Below are positions 6,318 through 13,915 of a stretch of DNA of 27,758 nt, in pieces. Origin of the DNA: a virus; IMG/VR virus record IMGVR_UViG_3300042939_000072, positions 1-27,758 of that record; one strand, given 5' to 3'. A program made the translations under genes and the position numbers. Under the pieces are notes generated by a model. The model made no database searches. It was not told the DNA's origin and saw nothing but the letters and a program-made list of their open reading frames with translations. Within the stretch, counting starts at the first letter, position 1; every line of letters begins with the position of its first letter.

Positions 6318-6950
6318 ATGAACATCCGCAACCGCGTCAAAACGCTCCGTATGGTCCCTGCCAGCGACCTCCGGCCCAACCCCAAGAACTGGCGAACGCA
6401 TCCCAAGGCACAGCAAGACGCCTTGCGTGGTGTGCTGTCGGAGATCGGGCTGGCGGATGCCTGCCTCGCACGGGAGTTGCCGGATGGATCGCTGATGCTG
6501 ATCGACGGGCATCTCCGCGCGGAGACGCTTGGAGACGGAGACGTTCCTGTGCTGGTGCTGGACGTGAACGAAGCCGAAGCAGACAAACTCCTTGCGACCC
6601 TTGATCCGCTGGCTTCCATGGCGGATTCCGACGCCGCACGGTTTGAGGAACTGCTTCACACGGTGAACACCAGTAGCCAAGCCTTGCAGGAGTTGATCGC
6701 GGAGACTGCCAAGCAAGCCGGTCTGTACGAGAATCTGGACGAGCCGGAATCGGAGGAAGCCGAGCCGAGCGAAGGCGATGATTCCACCGATCCGCCTCCG
6801 AGCGGCGTCCGGATGGTGCAGTTGTTCCTTGACGAGTCGACCATCGACGAGTTCCAGGACTCTTGCACCAAACTCGCGGAGGAGTACGCGACCGAGAACA
6901 TTACCGACACGGTTCTGGAGGCTGTGCGACGTGCAAGTGCATCACTGTAA
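6318..6950 (+). CDS. ParB/sulfiredoxin-fold (ParB-like nuclease domain) protein
   Basis: The 210-residue protein opens with a ParB-like N-terminal domain: DLRPNPKNWRTHP (17-29), a short helix (AQQDALRGVLSEIGL), then LIDGHLRAET (61-70). The last motif is the counterpart of the ParB GERR box. It is followed by VPVLVLDVNEAEADKLLATLDPL, typical of phage and methylase-linked ParB-like proteins. The second half is acidic and Ser/Glu-rich (about 125-160), ending in a small helical domain. Such proteins occur in phage DNA-modification gene clusters and near terminases, where they may nick or bind modified DNA; Iyer and colleagues noted ParB-superfamily genes beside TET/JBP genes. The start ATG at 6318 is chosen because the domain begins right after it. 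It overlaps the next gene by 20 bases. Confidence 0.8.
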   Translation: MNIRNRVKTLRMVPASDLRPNPKNWRTHPKAQQDALRGVLSEIGLADACLARELPDGSLMLIDGHLRAETLGDGDVPVLVLDVNEAEADKLLATLDPLASMADSDAARFEELLHTVNTSSQALQELIAETAKQAGLYENLDEPESEEAEPSEGDDSTDPPPSGVRMVQLFLDESTIDEFQDSCTKLAEEYATENITDTVLEAVRRASASL

Positions 6951-7857
6951 GGCGAAGTTCGACGCGGACCACCTTGCCGGGACAAAACTGGATGAGTCGC
7001 ACTACGACGTGCTGCTCGGCGGTGATGAACCTTGCGACGTGTTCAAGCCAGACGGAACACCGCTGGTCAAGTACCGTCCGCAGTGGTTCAGCAGCGAGTT
7101 GTGCCGATCCGTCCTGCCAGCGTGCCGAGCCGCAGCCACCGAGACCGACCAGCGTGGGCTGGCGGCTGGCGACCTTTCCACAGTCAAACTGCGGAAGCGT
7201 GACGCCGCGTTGCAAGGACCGCACGGCAAGACAAGCCTGCGAGCCATCAAGACTGATGGCACGGTCAGCAACACCACGCGAGCAGGGCTCGTCAACAGCG
7301 GCATCATCGGCTACTTCGACAGGAGCGCACGGTATCCGTTCTGCAGGCAGACTTCCTTCGTGATCAAGGAGGCTGCATCGTGGAAACGGTTCCTTCCGTA
7401 CATCGAGCGAGCCGACGAAGGATTCCGCGAGTTCATGCCGGATCGCTGGTCAGCACAGCGTGAATACTCGAGCCGCACGGCATCGGACTGGGTGATTCCG
7501 CAAAGCACGTTCACAACGGTCACGGTCAACAAGAACTTCCAGACCGCGACACACAAGGACGCTGGAGACCTTGCGTGCGGCTTCGGCGTGATGTCCTGCC
7601 TGCGGAACGACAAGTACGACGGAGCGCATCTCGTGTTTCCGGCGTACCGCGTCGCGGTCAACCTCGGTCACGGCTGCCTGTGTCTCGCAGATGTGCATGA
7701 GTGGCACAGCAACACGTCGTTCACACGGATGCGAGTCGGCTACGAGCGGATCACGCTGGTGTTCTACTACCGAGAGAACATGATCCACTGCAAAGACGCG
7801 AAGGCAGAAGTGAACCGCGTGAAGAACCGCAAGAGAGGGGATCCGCTGCACCGATGA
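6931..7857 (+). CDS. TET/JBP-family 2-oxoglutarate, Fe(II)-dependent DNA base dioxygenase
   Basis: The GTG start at 6931 gives 308 residues. The protein has the family hallmarks in order: GYFDRSARYPFCRQTSF (127-143), then FTTVTVNKNFQTATHKDAGD (194-213) with the iron-binding HxD pair His208/Asp210. LVFPAYRVAVNLGHG follows, then LADVHEWHSN (252-261) carrying the distal iron His (His256 or His259). Last come Arg273 and the strand YERITLVFYYRENM, where the Arg would bind 2-oxoglutarate. These enzymes hydroxylate the 5-methyl of thymine or 5-methylcytosine in DNA. All ligands look intact, so it should be active. It sits between a ParB-like gene and a glycosyltransferase, a known type of phage hypermodification neighbourhood. 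No cytosine methyltransferase or pyrimidine hydroxymethylase is visible, so the substrate is undetermined. Confidence 0.87.
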   Translation: MQVHHCKAKFDADHLAGTKLDESHYDVLLGGDEPCDVFKPDGTPLVKYRPQWFSSELCRSVLPACRAAATETDQRGLAAGDLSTVKLRKRDAALQGPHGKTSLRAIKTDGTVSNTTRAGLVNSGIIGYFDRSARYPFCRQTSFVIKEAASWKRFLPYIERADEGFREFMPDRWSAQREYSSRTASDWVIPQSTFTTVTVNKNFQTATHKDAGDLACGFGVMSCLRNDKYDGAHLVFPAYRVAVNLGHGCLCLADVHEWHSNTSFTRMRVGYERITLVFYYRENMIHCKDAKAEVNRVKNRKRGDPLHR

Positions 7858-8723
7858 AAGTTTTTGTTTTCACCTACGACCGCTACGACTCAATCAGCAC
7901 GCCGCTGCTGCTCGACAAGAGCAACGTCCCTCACGTTGTCTTGTGCCACAGCGAGGAGTCGCGGAAGCGGTTCGTTGACGGCGGCAGGGTCAAGCAGGAA
8001 AACATCGTCGCCACCAAACAGCCGAAGGGGCTGGCGAACAACCGGAACGCCGCACTCGACATGATGGACGATGGTGAGTGGGCTGTGTTCTTTGTTGACG
8101 ATTTGAAGTCCGTCACGGAACTGCGCGACTACGACGCGAGGAAGTCCACCCGCCTCGGCATTTCGATGGACAACCAATCATCGTTCAAGGGGATCTTTGC
8201 CAAGGAGATCCCGCTCAGTCAGTTCATGCGGCGTGCGTATGAAACCACCGCAGCCTGCGAAGGCGTCGGAGCCAGCCTCGGCGGCTTCTGCGGCATTTCC
8301 AACTCGGTCTTTCGCGATGCCAAGTGGCGGTTCAACGTCCTTGCCGATGGGCGAGCGTGGGTCGTGAAGAAAACATCGCTCCGCTTCGACACCAACGCTC
8401 AACTCATTGACGATCTGTGCTGGACAGCCCGCAACATACAGCGGTTCGGTTGCGTGGTTGTGAATCAGTGGGTGCTGCCAGACTGCAAGCGATACACATC
8501 CGGGGCATACGGAAGCATCGAGCAGCGGATGCCGCAGAAACTCAAAGAGGCTGCCCACCTTGTGAAAACATATCCATCCTTGATCCGCATCGCGGATAAG
8601 GCTGGATGGCCGCGTGGTAGTCATGTTGTGCTTAAGAGAACGCTGAACAACAAGCAGATCGCAGCGTGCGAAGCCGCTGTCATCTCGGCGACTCGCCGTT
8701 TCGCACCTCCCCCTCCGTGGTGA
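7854..8723 (+). CDS. GT-A-like glycosyltransferase linked to the TET/JBP enzyme (TAGT-like)
   Basis: The 289-residue protein begins at an ATGA overlap with the dioxygenase gene, so the two are probably co-translated. It opens with a Rossmann-like strand and loop VFVFTYDRYD (3-12), typical of GT-A enzymes. KGLANNRNAALDMM (58-71) follows, then AVFFVDDLKSV (77-87), where Asp82-Asp83 replace a DxD. This order (TxxR, GLxxxRN, DDD-like) resembles the TET/JBP-associated glycosyltransferase (TAGT) family described by Iyer and colleagues, but exact membership needs a profile search. Its likely job is to transfer a sugar to 5-hydroxymethyl pyrimidines made by the neighbouring dioxygenase, protecting phage DNA from host nucleases. 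No membrane segment is present. A virion-protein glycosyltransferase is the alternative. Confidence 0.72.
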   Translation: MKVFVFTYDRYDSISTPLLLDKSNVPHVVLCHSEESRKRFVDGGRVKQENIVATKQPKGLANNRNAALDMMDDGEWAVFFVDDLKSVTELRDYDARKSTRLGISMDNQSSFKGIFAKEIPLSQFMRRAYETTAACEGVGASLGGFCGISNSVFRDAKWRFNVLADGRAWVVKKTSLRFDTNAQLIDDLCWTARNIQRFGCVVVNQWVLPDCKRYTSGAYGSIEQRMPQKLKEAAHLVKTYPSLIRIADKAGWPRGSHVVLKRTLNNKQIAACEAAVISATRRFAPPPPW

Positions 8724-8727
8724 AATC

Positions 8728-9255
8728 ATGGGCAAGCGTGGACCCGCGCCAGAACCGTCGATCCTGAAATACATTCGCGGCAATCCGTCCAAGGAGACGC
8801 TTCCTGCCAACGAGCCAACGCCTCCGCTCATGCCGCAGGACTTCCCGCCACCGAAGGCACTGGACGGCAAGTGCATCGAAGTCTGGAAGGAATCCGTGCA
8901 GACGTTGTCGCGGATGCGGGTGCTGACCGAGGCAGACATTCCGACGCTGACTCGCTACTGCATCGAAACGGTTCTGTACCTTGCGTGCTATGAGAAGGTG
9001 AAGATCGCAGGCGAGGAATACACACACTGGGAGCCAGACCCGAACCGCACGGACGGCAAGATGCGGATCAAGTACACGCAAGTTGCTCCGTGGGCAACAC
9101 AGATGCACCGCCATCACGCTGCGATGCTGCGGATCGAGCAAGAGTTCGGCATGACGCCGAGCAGCAGGTCACAGGTTTCAACGACGAATGGCAACGAAGA
9201 TACAGACCCGGTTGCCGCCTACGCTGCAAAGCGACGCCGCTCGTCAGGGGCTTGA
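8728..9255 (+). CDS. terS: Terminase small subunit, P27-like
   Basis: The 175-residue protein starts with MGKRGPAPEPSILKYIRGNP and a Pro-rich linker (NEPTPPLMPQDFPPP), the signature opening of the P27/HK97-type small terminase. A helical body follows (LDGKCIEVWKESVQTLSR, LTEADIPTLTRYCIETVLYL) and a C-terminal helix (MHRHHAAMLRIEQEFGMTP) that resembles the oligomerisation and terL-contact region. Its role is to recognise the packaging site and load the large subunit. An insertion near 90-115 (GEEYTHWEPDPNRTDGKM) replaces the shorter loop usual in the family. It overlaps terL by 68 bases, longer than the usual 4-20. Confidence 0.9.
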   Translation: MGKRGPAPEPSILKYIRGNPSKETLPANEPTPPLMPQDFPPPKALDGKCIEVWKESVQTLSRMRVLTEADIPTLTRYCIETVLYLACYEKVKIAGEEYTHWEPDPNRTDGKMRIKYTQVAPWATQMHRHHAAMLRIEQEFGMTPSSRSQVSTTNGNEDTDPVAAYAAKRRRSSGA

Positions 9256-10795
9256 CTACTACTTCGATCCAGAGGCAGCGCAGCACGCGGTCAACTTCTT
9301 TGAAGAATGGCTGCGACACAGCAAAGGCAAGCACGCTGGCAAGCCGTTCACGCTGCTTGAGTGGCAGACCGTGATGATTGGTGAGTTGTTCGGCTGGAAG
9401 CGGATGGACGATCACACTCGTCGCTTCCGCGTGGCCTACATCTCCACAGCAAAGAAGCAGGGGAAGTCCACGCTTCTTGCTGGCATCGGCCTGTATCTGC
9501 TCGTGATGGACGGCGAGAACGGGGCTGAAGTCTACGGAGCGGCTGCGGACCGAGAGCAGGCGTCGGTCGTGTATCGCGAAGCCGCGAGCATGGTTCGGGC
9601 CTCACCGCAACTCTCCCGCGTGCTGGAGGTCATCGACTCTCGCCGCACGATTGCCTACCGCAAGGAAGCGTCGTTCTACCGCGTCCTTTCAGCCGACGCG
9701 TTCCGCGCGGAAGGCTTGAACATTCACGGGCTGCTCTTTGACGAACTCCACGCCCAAAAGGATCGCAGGCTGTGGGACGCGCTCCGGTACGGTGGTGCAG
9801 CACGCGAGCAGCCTCTCCTCGTCTCGATCACGACGGCGGGCTACGACCGGAAAGGAATCTGCTACGAGCAGTACCAGTATGCGAAGGCAGTCGCGGCGAA
9901 CTGGAAGCACGATCCCACGTTCTTCTCCTGCATCTACGAAATGGAGGATGAATCTGATTGGAAAGACCCCGACGTGTGGCCTCAGGCGAATCCGTCGTGG
10001 GGCGTGACGATCAAGCCGAACGACTTCGCACTGGACGCAAGAGAAGCCGAGCAGTCGCCAACCAAACTCAACTCCTTCCTGCGATACCGGCTGAACACTT
10101 GGACATCATCCGACGTGCGGTGGCTGTCACCGGAGGTGTGGGAGCAGGGGTCCGTTCCGCTCCGGGACTTCGGGGATCGTCCTGTCTACGCTGGCCTTGA
10201 CCTTGCCACCACATACGACCTTACCGCGTTGGTTCTGGTCTGCCCTGACCCGGAGGACGGAAGCCTCGACGTGCTGCCGTTCTTCTGGATTCCAGAGGCG
10301 AACGCCGTGGAGCGAACCACTCGCGACAAAGTGGACTATCTCGGATGGATACGGGACGGGCATATCCGCGTGACCAACGGAAACGTCACGGATTACACCG
10401 TGCTGCACCGCGATCTCGCGGCGATCTGCGAGCAATACAAGGTTCGGCAACTGGCCGTGGACTTGAAGTTCAACGGGCAGATGATCGCTAATATGCTGCA
10501 AGGGGATGGGGTGGACGTAAGAGGATATCCACAGGGTGGTCGCGCCATGAGCGCGCCTGCCAAGGCACTGGAGAACCTTCTAGCCAACTCAAAAATCCGT
10601 CACGCTGGTCATCCCGTGCTGTCGTGGTGTGCCGGAAACGTCGCTGTCCATGAGGACCGATACGGAAACATTTATCCGAGCAAGGCAAAGTCAACGGAGC
10701 GCATCGACGGCATCGTGGCGTTGTGCCAAGGGATCGGGAGTTGGGTCGGAAGCGAGCAGAAGCCGAACGAATCTCCCGAAATCTTTTTCATATGA
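9188..10795 (+). CDS. terL: Terminase large subunit (Terminase_1, HK97-like)
   Basis: The 535-residue protein is a two-domain packaging motor. The ATPase has a Walker A-like P-loop STAKKQGKS (86-94), a Walker B LLFDE (182-186, Glu186 catalytic) and a coupling motif SITTAG (213-218). The RNase H-like nuclease begins at VYAGLDLATTYDLTALV, with Asp338 as the first metal ligand. A second acidic residue is likely in LAVDLKFNG and another near the C-terminal STERIDGIVAL. It translocates DNA into the prohead and cuts genome ends. The length is typical for the family. The ATG at 9188 is preferred because the domain starts soon after it. It overlaps portal by ATGA at 10792. Confidence 0.94.
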   Translation: MATKIQTRLPPTLQSDAARQGLDYYFDPEAAQHAVNFFEEWLRHSKGKHAGKPFTLLEWQTVMIGELFGWKRMDDHTRRFRVAYISTAKKQGKSTLLAGIGLYLLVMDGENGAEVYGAAADREQASVVYREAASMVRASPQLSRVLEVIDSRRTIAYRKEASFYRVLSADAFRAEGLNIHGLLFDELHAQKDRRLWDALRYGGAAREQPLLVSITTAGYDRKGICYEQYQYAKAVAANWKHDPTFFSCIYEMEDESDWKDPDVWPQANPSWGVTIKPNDFALDAREAEQSPTKLNSFLRYRLNTWTSSDVRWLSPEVWEQGSVPLRDFGDRPVYAGLDLATTYDLTALVLVCPDPEDGSLDVLPFFWIPEANAVERTTRDKVDYLGWIRDGHIRVTNGNVTDYTVLHRDLAAICEQYKVRQLAVDLKFNGQMIANMLQGDGVDVRGYPQGGRAMSAPAKALENLLANSKIRHAGHPVLSWCAGNVAVHEDRYGNIYPSKAKSTERIDGIVALCQGIGSWVGSEQKPNESPEIFFI

Positions 10796-12639
10796 TCGCA
10801 CCGAATCATCAGCATCGAATCCTGTGGCTCCCTGACGGAGAGGAGCGAATGTTCGACGATGACGCTCCAAGCCGCTCGTCGGCTGGCGTTCGCATCACGT
10901 CCAGCAACGCTCACCAAGTATCGGTCGTGTTTTCCTGCCTCCGCGTGATCGCGGAGACGGTCGCGAGCCTTCCGCTTCATGTGTTGGAGCGAACCGCTGG
11001 TGGAGGCAAGCGGATCGCCAAGGAACTCCCGCTGTATCGCCAACTGCACTCGCAACCGAACGGCTGGCAAACGTCCTTTGAGTGGCGAGAGCAGGCTGTG
11101 TTCCACGTCGGACTGTGGGGAAATGCCTTCTCGGAACTCATCCCCGGCCAGATCGTTCCTCTCCATCCGTCGCGGATGAAAACGGAGCGTCTCGAGAACG
11201 GCAAACTGCGATACAAGTATCGCGAGGAAAAAGGAACGGAGACGGTCTACGACGAAGCCAAAATCCTCCAGATTCGTGGCCCGTCTGATGACGGCGTGAA
11301 CGGGTTGTCCGTTGTCGAGGAGTGCAAGGACGCGATCGCGTTGGCTCGTGCGTGCGAACTGCACGGAGCAAGGTACTTCGCTGCTGGAGCGCGTCCAGGC
11401 TTCGTCCTCTCCACGGAAGGGCAACTCAACGCCGAAGCCCGCGAAGCCCTCCGGTCGCAGTGGGATCGTCGGCACGGTGGAGTCGGCAACAGCCACAACA
11501 CGGCGGTCCTCACTGGTGGTCTCAAGCCATACGAGGTTCCGCAAGCAACCAACACCGACAGTCAGTTCATCGAACTTCGTCGCTACCAGTTGGAGGAGAT
11601 TGCGAGACTGTTTCGCATTCCCGGCTCGCGGCTCGGCCTTGCTCCCGACACTCCAGAGGCTGACATCGCGTTCGTCACGCACTGCATCATTCCTTGGCTC
11701 CGAAGGTTTGAGTCCGCGTTCACTCGCGACCTTATCGGAGACGATGACCGGTACGTTGTTGAGTTCGACGTGCGAGGCTTGCTCCGTGGCGATGCCGCAA
11801 GCCGCTCAGCGTTTTACCGTGCGATGTGGGACATCGGCGTGGTCAGCACGAACGACATTCGGGCCGACGAGAACATGGACCCCGTTGAAGGCGGCGACGT
11901 TCGCTACCGTCCGCTCAACATGGGAACGCTCGGTGAAAACCCATCCGCGAACGACGTGCTGGCACAGCAGCAGCCGGGAAGCGGGATCGACGGGCAGGCT
12001 GTTGAGGGCGGGCTTGATGCCGCCGCAGCGGAGGAGCCAGTTACTCCGTCCGAGCCAGAGGCTCCGCAGGTTGCGGACGTGTCGCTCAATGGAGCGCAGA
12101 TCACAGGCCTCATCGCAATCCTCTCGCAAGTTCCTGCCGGTCTCTTGACCAAGGAAGGAGCAGCGGCACTCATCGCTGCTTCGTTCCCAAGCATCTCCGA
12201 TGCTCAGGTCACTGCGATCCTCGCGGGGGTGTCGGCTGTCAATCCAGCAGGCAGCGTGCAGCCTCAGCAGGCCGCTCCTGCCGCAGCCGCTCCGCTTGGT
12301 CGCTCGCTCCCTGAGTCGCGGGCGATGACGATCAGCATCGACTTCGACCGCACGTTCTCCGCTGATCCGCAGATGTGGGGCGAGTTCGCCAAGAAGGCAG
12401 TCGCGGACGGCAATACCGTCGTGATGATTTCCCGCAGGCCAGAGTCAGATCGAGAGGAGGTGATCTCATCTCTCGGCGACTACGCCGAGTCGTTCTCGCA
12501 AGTGCTGCTCGTCGGCGGCGAAACGCTGAAGGCTGACGCCGCCGACGCCGCTGGAATCAACGTGGACGTATGGGTAGATGACTCACCGCAGACGATCACG
12601 GACAAGCAAGTCAAGCGGGTGGAAGATGGCGAAGTATGA
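10792..12639 (+). CDS. HK97-type portal protein fused to a C-terminal HAD-like phosphatase domain
   Basis: Residues about 30-400 of this 615-residue protein are an HK97-family portal: SVVFSCLRVIAETVASLP near 44-61, a wing region with LHPSRMKTERLENGKLRYKY, and the crown/stem region ending in NEDIR-like TNDIRADENMDPVEGGD. The ring forms the DNA channel. A linker with LNGAQITGLIAILSQVP follows, an extension seen in other portals. From residue 512 a HAD-superfamily domain appears: SIDFDRTFSADP (Asp517/Asp519 nucleophile pair), VVMISRRPE (Ser547, motif II), Lys580 (motif III) and VWVDDSP (Asp596/Asp597, motif IV). All four motifs are intact, so it may be a phosphatase or nucleotidase. An in-frame ATG at 12325 begins exactly at this domain and could also give a separate 104-residue protein. 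The fusion is unusual. Confidence 0.88.
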   Translation: MIAPNHQHRILWLPDGEERMFDDDAPSRSSAGVRITSSNAHQVSVVFSCLRVIAETVASLPLHVLERTAGGGKRIAKELPLYRQLHSQPNGWQTSFEWREQAVFHVGLWGNAFSELIPGQIVPLHPSRMKTERLENGKLRYKYREEKGTETVYDEAKILQIRGPSDDGVNGLSVVEECKDAIALARACELHGARYFAAGARPGFVLSTEGQLNAEAREALRSQWDRRHGGVGNSHNTAVLTGGLKPYEVPQATNTDSQFIELRRYQLEEIARLFRIPGSRLGLAPDTPEADIAFVTHCIIPWLRRFESAFTRDLIGDDDRYVVEFDVRGLLRGDAASRSAFYRAMWDIGVVSTNDIRADENMDPVEGGDVRYRPLNMGTLGENPSANDVLAQQQPGSGIDGQAVEGGLDAAAAEEPVTPSEPEAPQVADVSLNGAQITGLIAILSQVPAGLLTKEGAAALIAASFPSISDAQVTAILAGVSAVNPAGSVQPQQAAPAAAAPLGRSLPESRAMTISIDFDRTFSADPQMWGEFAKKAVADGNTVVMISRRPESDREEVISSLGDYAESFSQVLLVGGETLKADAADAAGINVDVWVDDSPQTITDKQVKRVEDGEV

Positions 12640-13642
12640 CCATATCGACTTCGCTCCTCCCGCTGGCGTTCGCAGCGAAGCAGCCAAGGGTCTTGAGTGG
12701 CGTGATGAGTTCAACCGTGGAGGCACGGCTGTCGGCGTGGCTCGCGCCCGCGATCTCTCCAATGGCACGAACATCTCTCCTGACACGGCGAAGCGGATGG
12801 CGAGTTACTTCGCCCGCCACGAGGTGGACAAGAAGGGACAGGGATGGAGCCCCGGCGAGGACGGGTTCCCGAGTGCTGGCCGAATCGCGTGGGCTCTGTG
12901 GGGAGGTGATCCGGGACAAGCGTGGGCAAACAAACTGACCAAGCAGATTGAAGCAGCAGACAACGCAAACAGGAGCATGATGATGAACATTGAACGGCGG
13001 TCACTTGCGATTGACGAGATCGAATCCGACACTCCGCTGCTCGCCGTCGAGATGCGAAGCGAGGAAGGCAGCGATGAGGCTCGCGAGTGGATTGTGGGGT
13101 ATGCGGCGAAGTTCGGCGTTCTTTCGCTGGACTTGGGCGACTTCGTGGAGAGGCTTGACCCCGGTGCTTTCAATCTTGTGTCTGAGCGGCGTGGACGCAA
13201 GAAGCCGCTCCAGACCCGTGCGCTGTGGAATCATGATCCGAACTTCCCGCTCGCTCGCTATCCCGAAACTCTGAAACTCACCGTGGATGACGTTGGGCTG
13301 CGGTACGAGTTCCCCGTCCCTGACACGTCCTACGGCAAGGACATCGCCGCGAACGTTCGGGCTGGAATCGTCCGTGGTTCTTCCTTTGCCTTCCAAGTCG
13401 GCACGGACGGCGACGAGTGGAGCGTGGAGGACGGACGCAGCGTGCGGACGATCAAACGAGTTGACTCGTTGATCGACGTTTCGCCAACGACGTTCCCGGC
13501 GTACCCCGACTCCGACGTTGCGGTGGCAAAGCGGTCCTACGACTCGTTTCAGCAGTCGTTGTTCGCGAATCGCGAACGCCGCACGATTGCAGCGTCGAAG
13601 GCGAACGAACTCCGCGAGTATCTCAAAAAGCATGGCCGCTAA
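12626..13642 (+). CDS. Prohead protease (HK97 S78 type) with an N-terminal extra domain
   Basis: The ATG at 12626 gives 338 residues. Residues 1-110 are a separate conserved domain (KGLEWRDEFNRGGTAVGVAR; ISPDTAKRMASYFARHEVDK; SAGRIAWALWGGDPGQAW), known from other phage head proteins and of unclear function. Residues about 125-310 are the serine protease: EWIVGYAAKFGVLSLDL, ERLDPGAF, then LWNHDPNFPLARYPETLKLT with catalytic His203. GIVRGSSFAFQV with the nucleophile Ser (252 or 253) follows, and then VSPTTFPAYPDSDVA. It cleaves the capsid delta domain during head maturation. An internal AGGAG 7 bases before an in-frame ATG at 12983 lies exactly between the domains. The gene overlaps portal by 14 bases and the next gene by 11. 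Confidence 0.9.
   Translation: MAKYDHIDFAPPAGVRSEAAKGLEWRDEFNRGGTAVGVARARDLSNGTNISPDTAKRMASYFARHEVDKKGQGWSPGEDGFPSAGRIAWALWGGDPGQAWANKLTKQIEAADNANRSMMMNIERRSLAIDEIESDTPLLAVEMRSEEGSDEAREWIVGYAAKFGVLSLDLGDFVERLDPGAFNLVSERRGRKKPLQTRALWNHDPNFPLARYPETLKLTVDDVGLRYEFPVPDTSYGKDIAANVRAGIVRGSSFAFQVGTDGDEWSVEDGRSVRTIKRVDSLIDVSPTTFPAYPDSDVAVAKRSYDSFQQSLFANRERRTIAASKANELREYLKKHGR
12971..12985 (+). promoter_or_regulatory. Internal ribosome-binding site within the prohead protease gene
   Basis: AGGAG at 12971-12975 is followed by three consecutive in-frame ATG codons at 12977, 12980 and 12983; the third lies at an ideal 7-base spacing. It would start a protein of about 219 residues that is just the S78 protease domain. 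This suggests that both a long form and a short form are made. Confidence 0.55.
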
Positions 13643-13805
13643 GACGGGCGACCGATGCCCGAAGTGTCGCGAAGGAAAGTTGCTGATCGCGTCAAGCCAG
13701 CGGCAGGGTGTGTACCAAATAAGGTACTTACGATGCCGCTGCTGCGGTGCGACTGACAAGCACATCCTCGCCGCCAATGAGGTCAGGCGAACGAAGGCTA
13801 CCTGA
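13632..13805 (+). CDS. Small zinc-ribbon protein
   Basis: The 57-residue basic protein has two Cys pairs: RCPKCREGKL (C-x2-C) and LRCRCCGATDKH (C-x-C-C). They are about 25 residues apart, as in a zinc ribbon similar to phage Com-like translational regulators or other small zinc-binding proteins. It starts at an ATG inside the end of the protease gene (11-base overlap). It is placed just upstream of the capsid gene, so it could regulate capsid expression or assembly, but there is no direct evidence. It is short and could be missed by automated callers. Confidence 0.65.
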   Translation: MAAKTGDRCPKCREGKLLIASSQRQGVYQIRYLRCRCCGATDKHILAANEVRRTKAT

Positions 13806-13915
13806 GTTCTTTACTCTTGCGGTGTTCGTTGCTGGATGGGTCACGGCACAAGAGCCTAGTTTGACCGTAGGTGATGCGTCCGCGTCGCCACGAATCGCAC
13901 TAGGAGAGAATCGCC

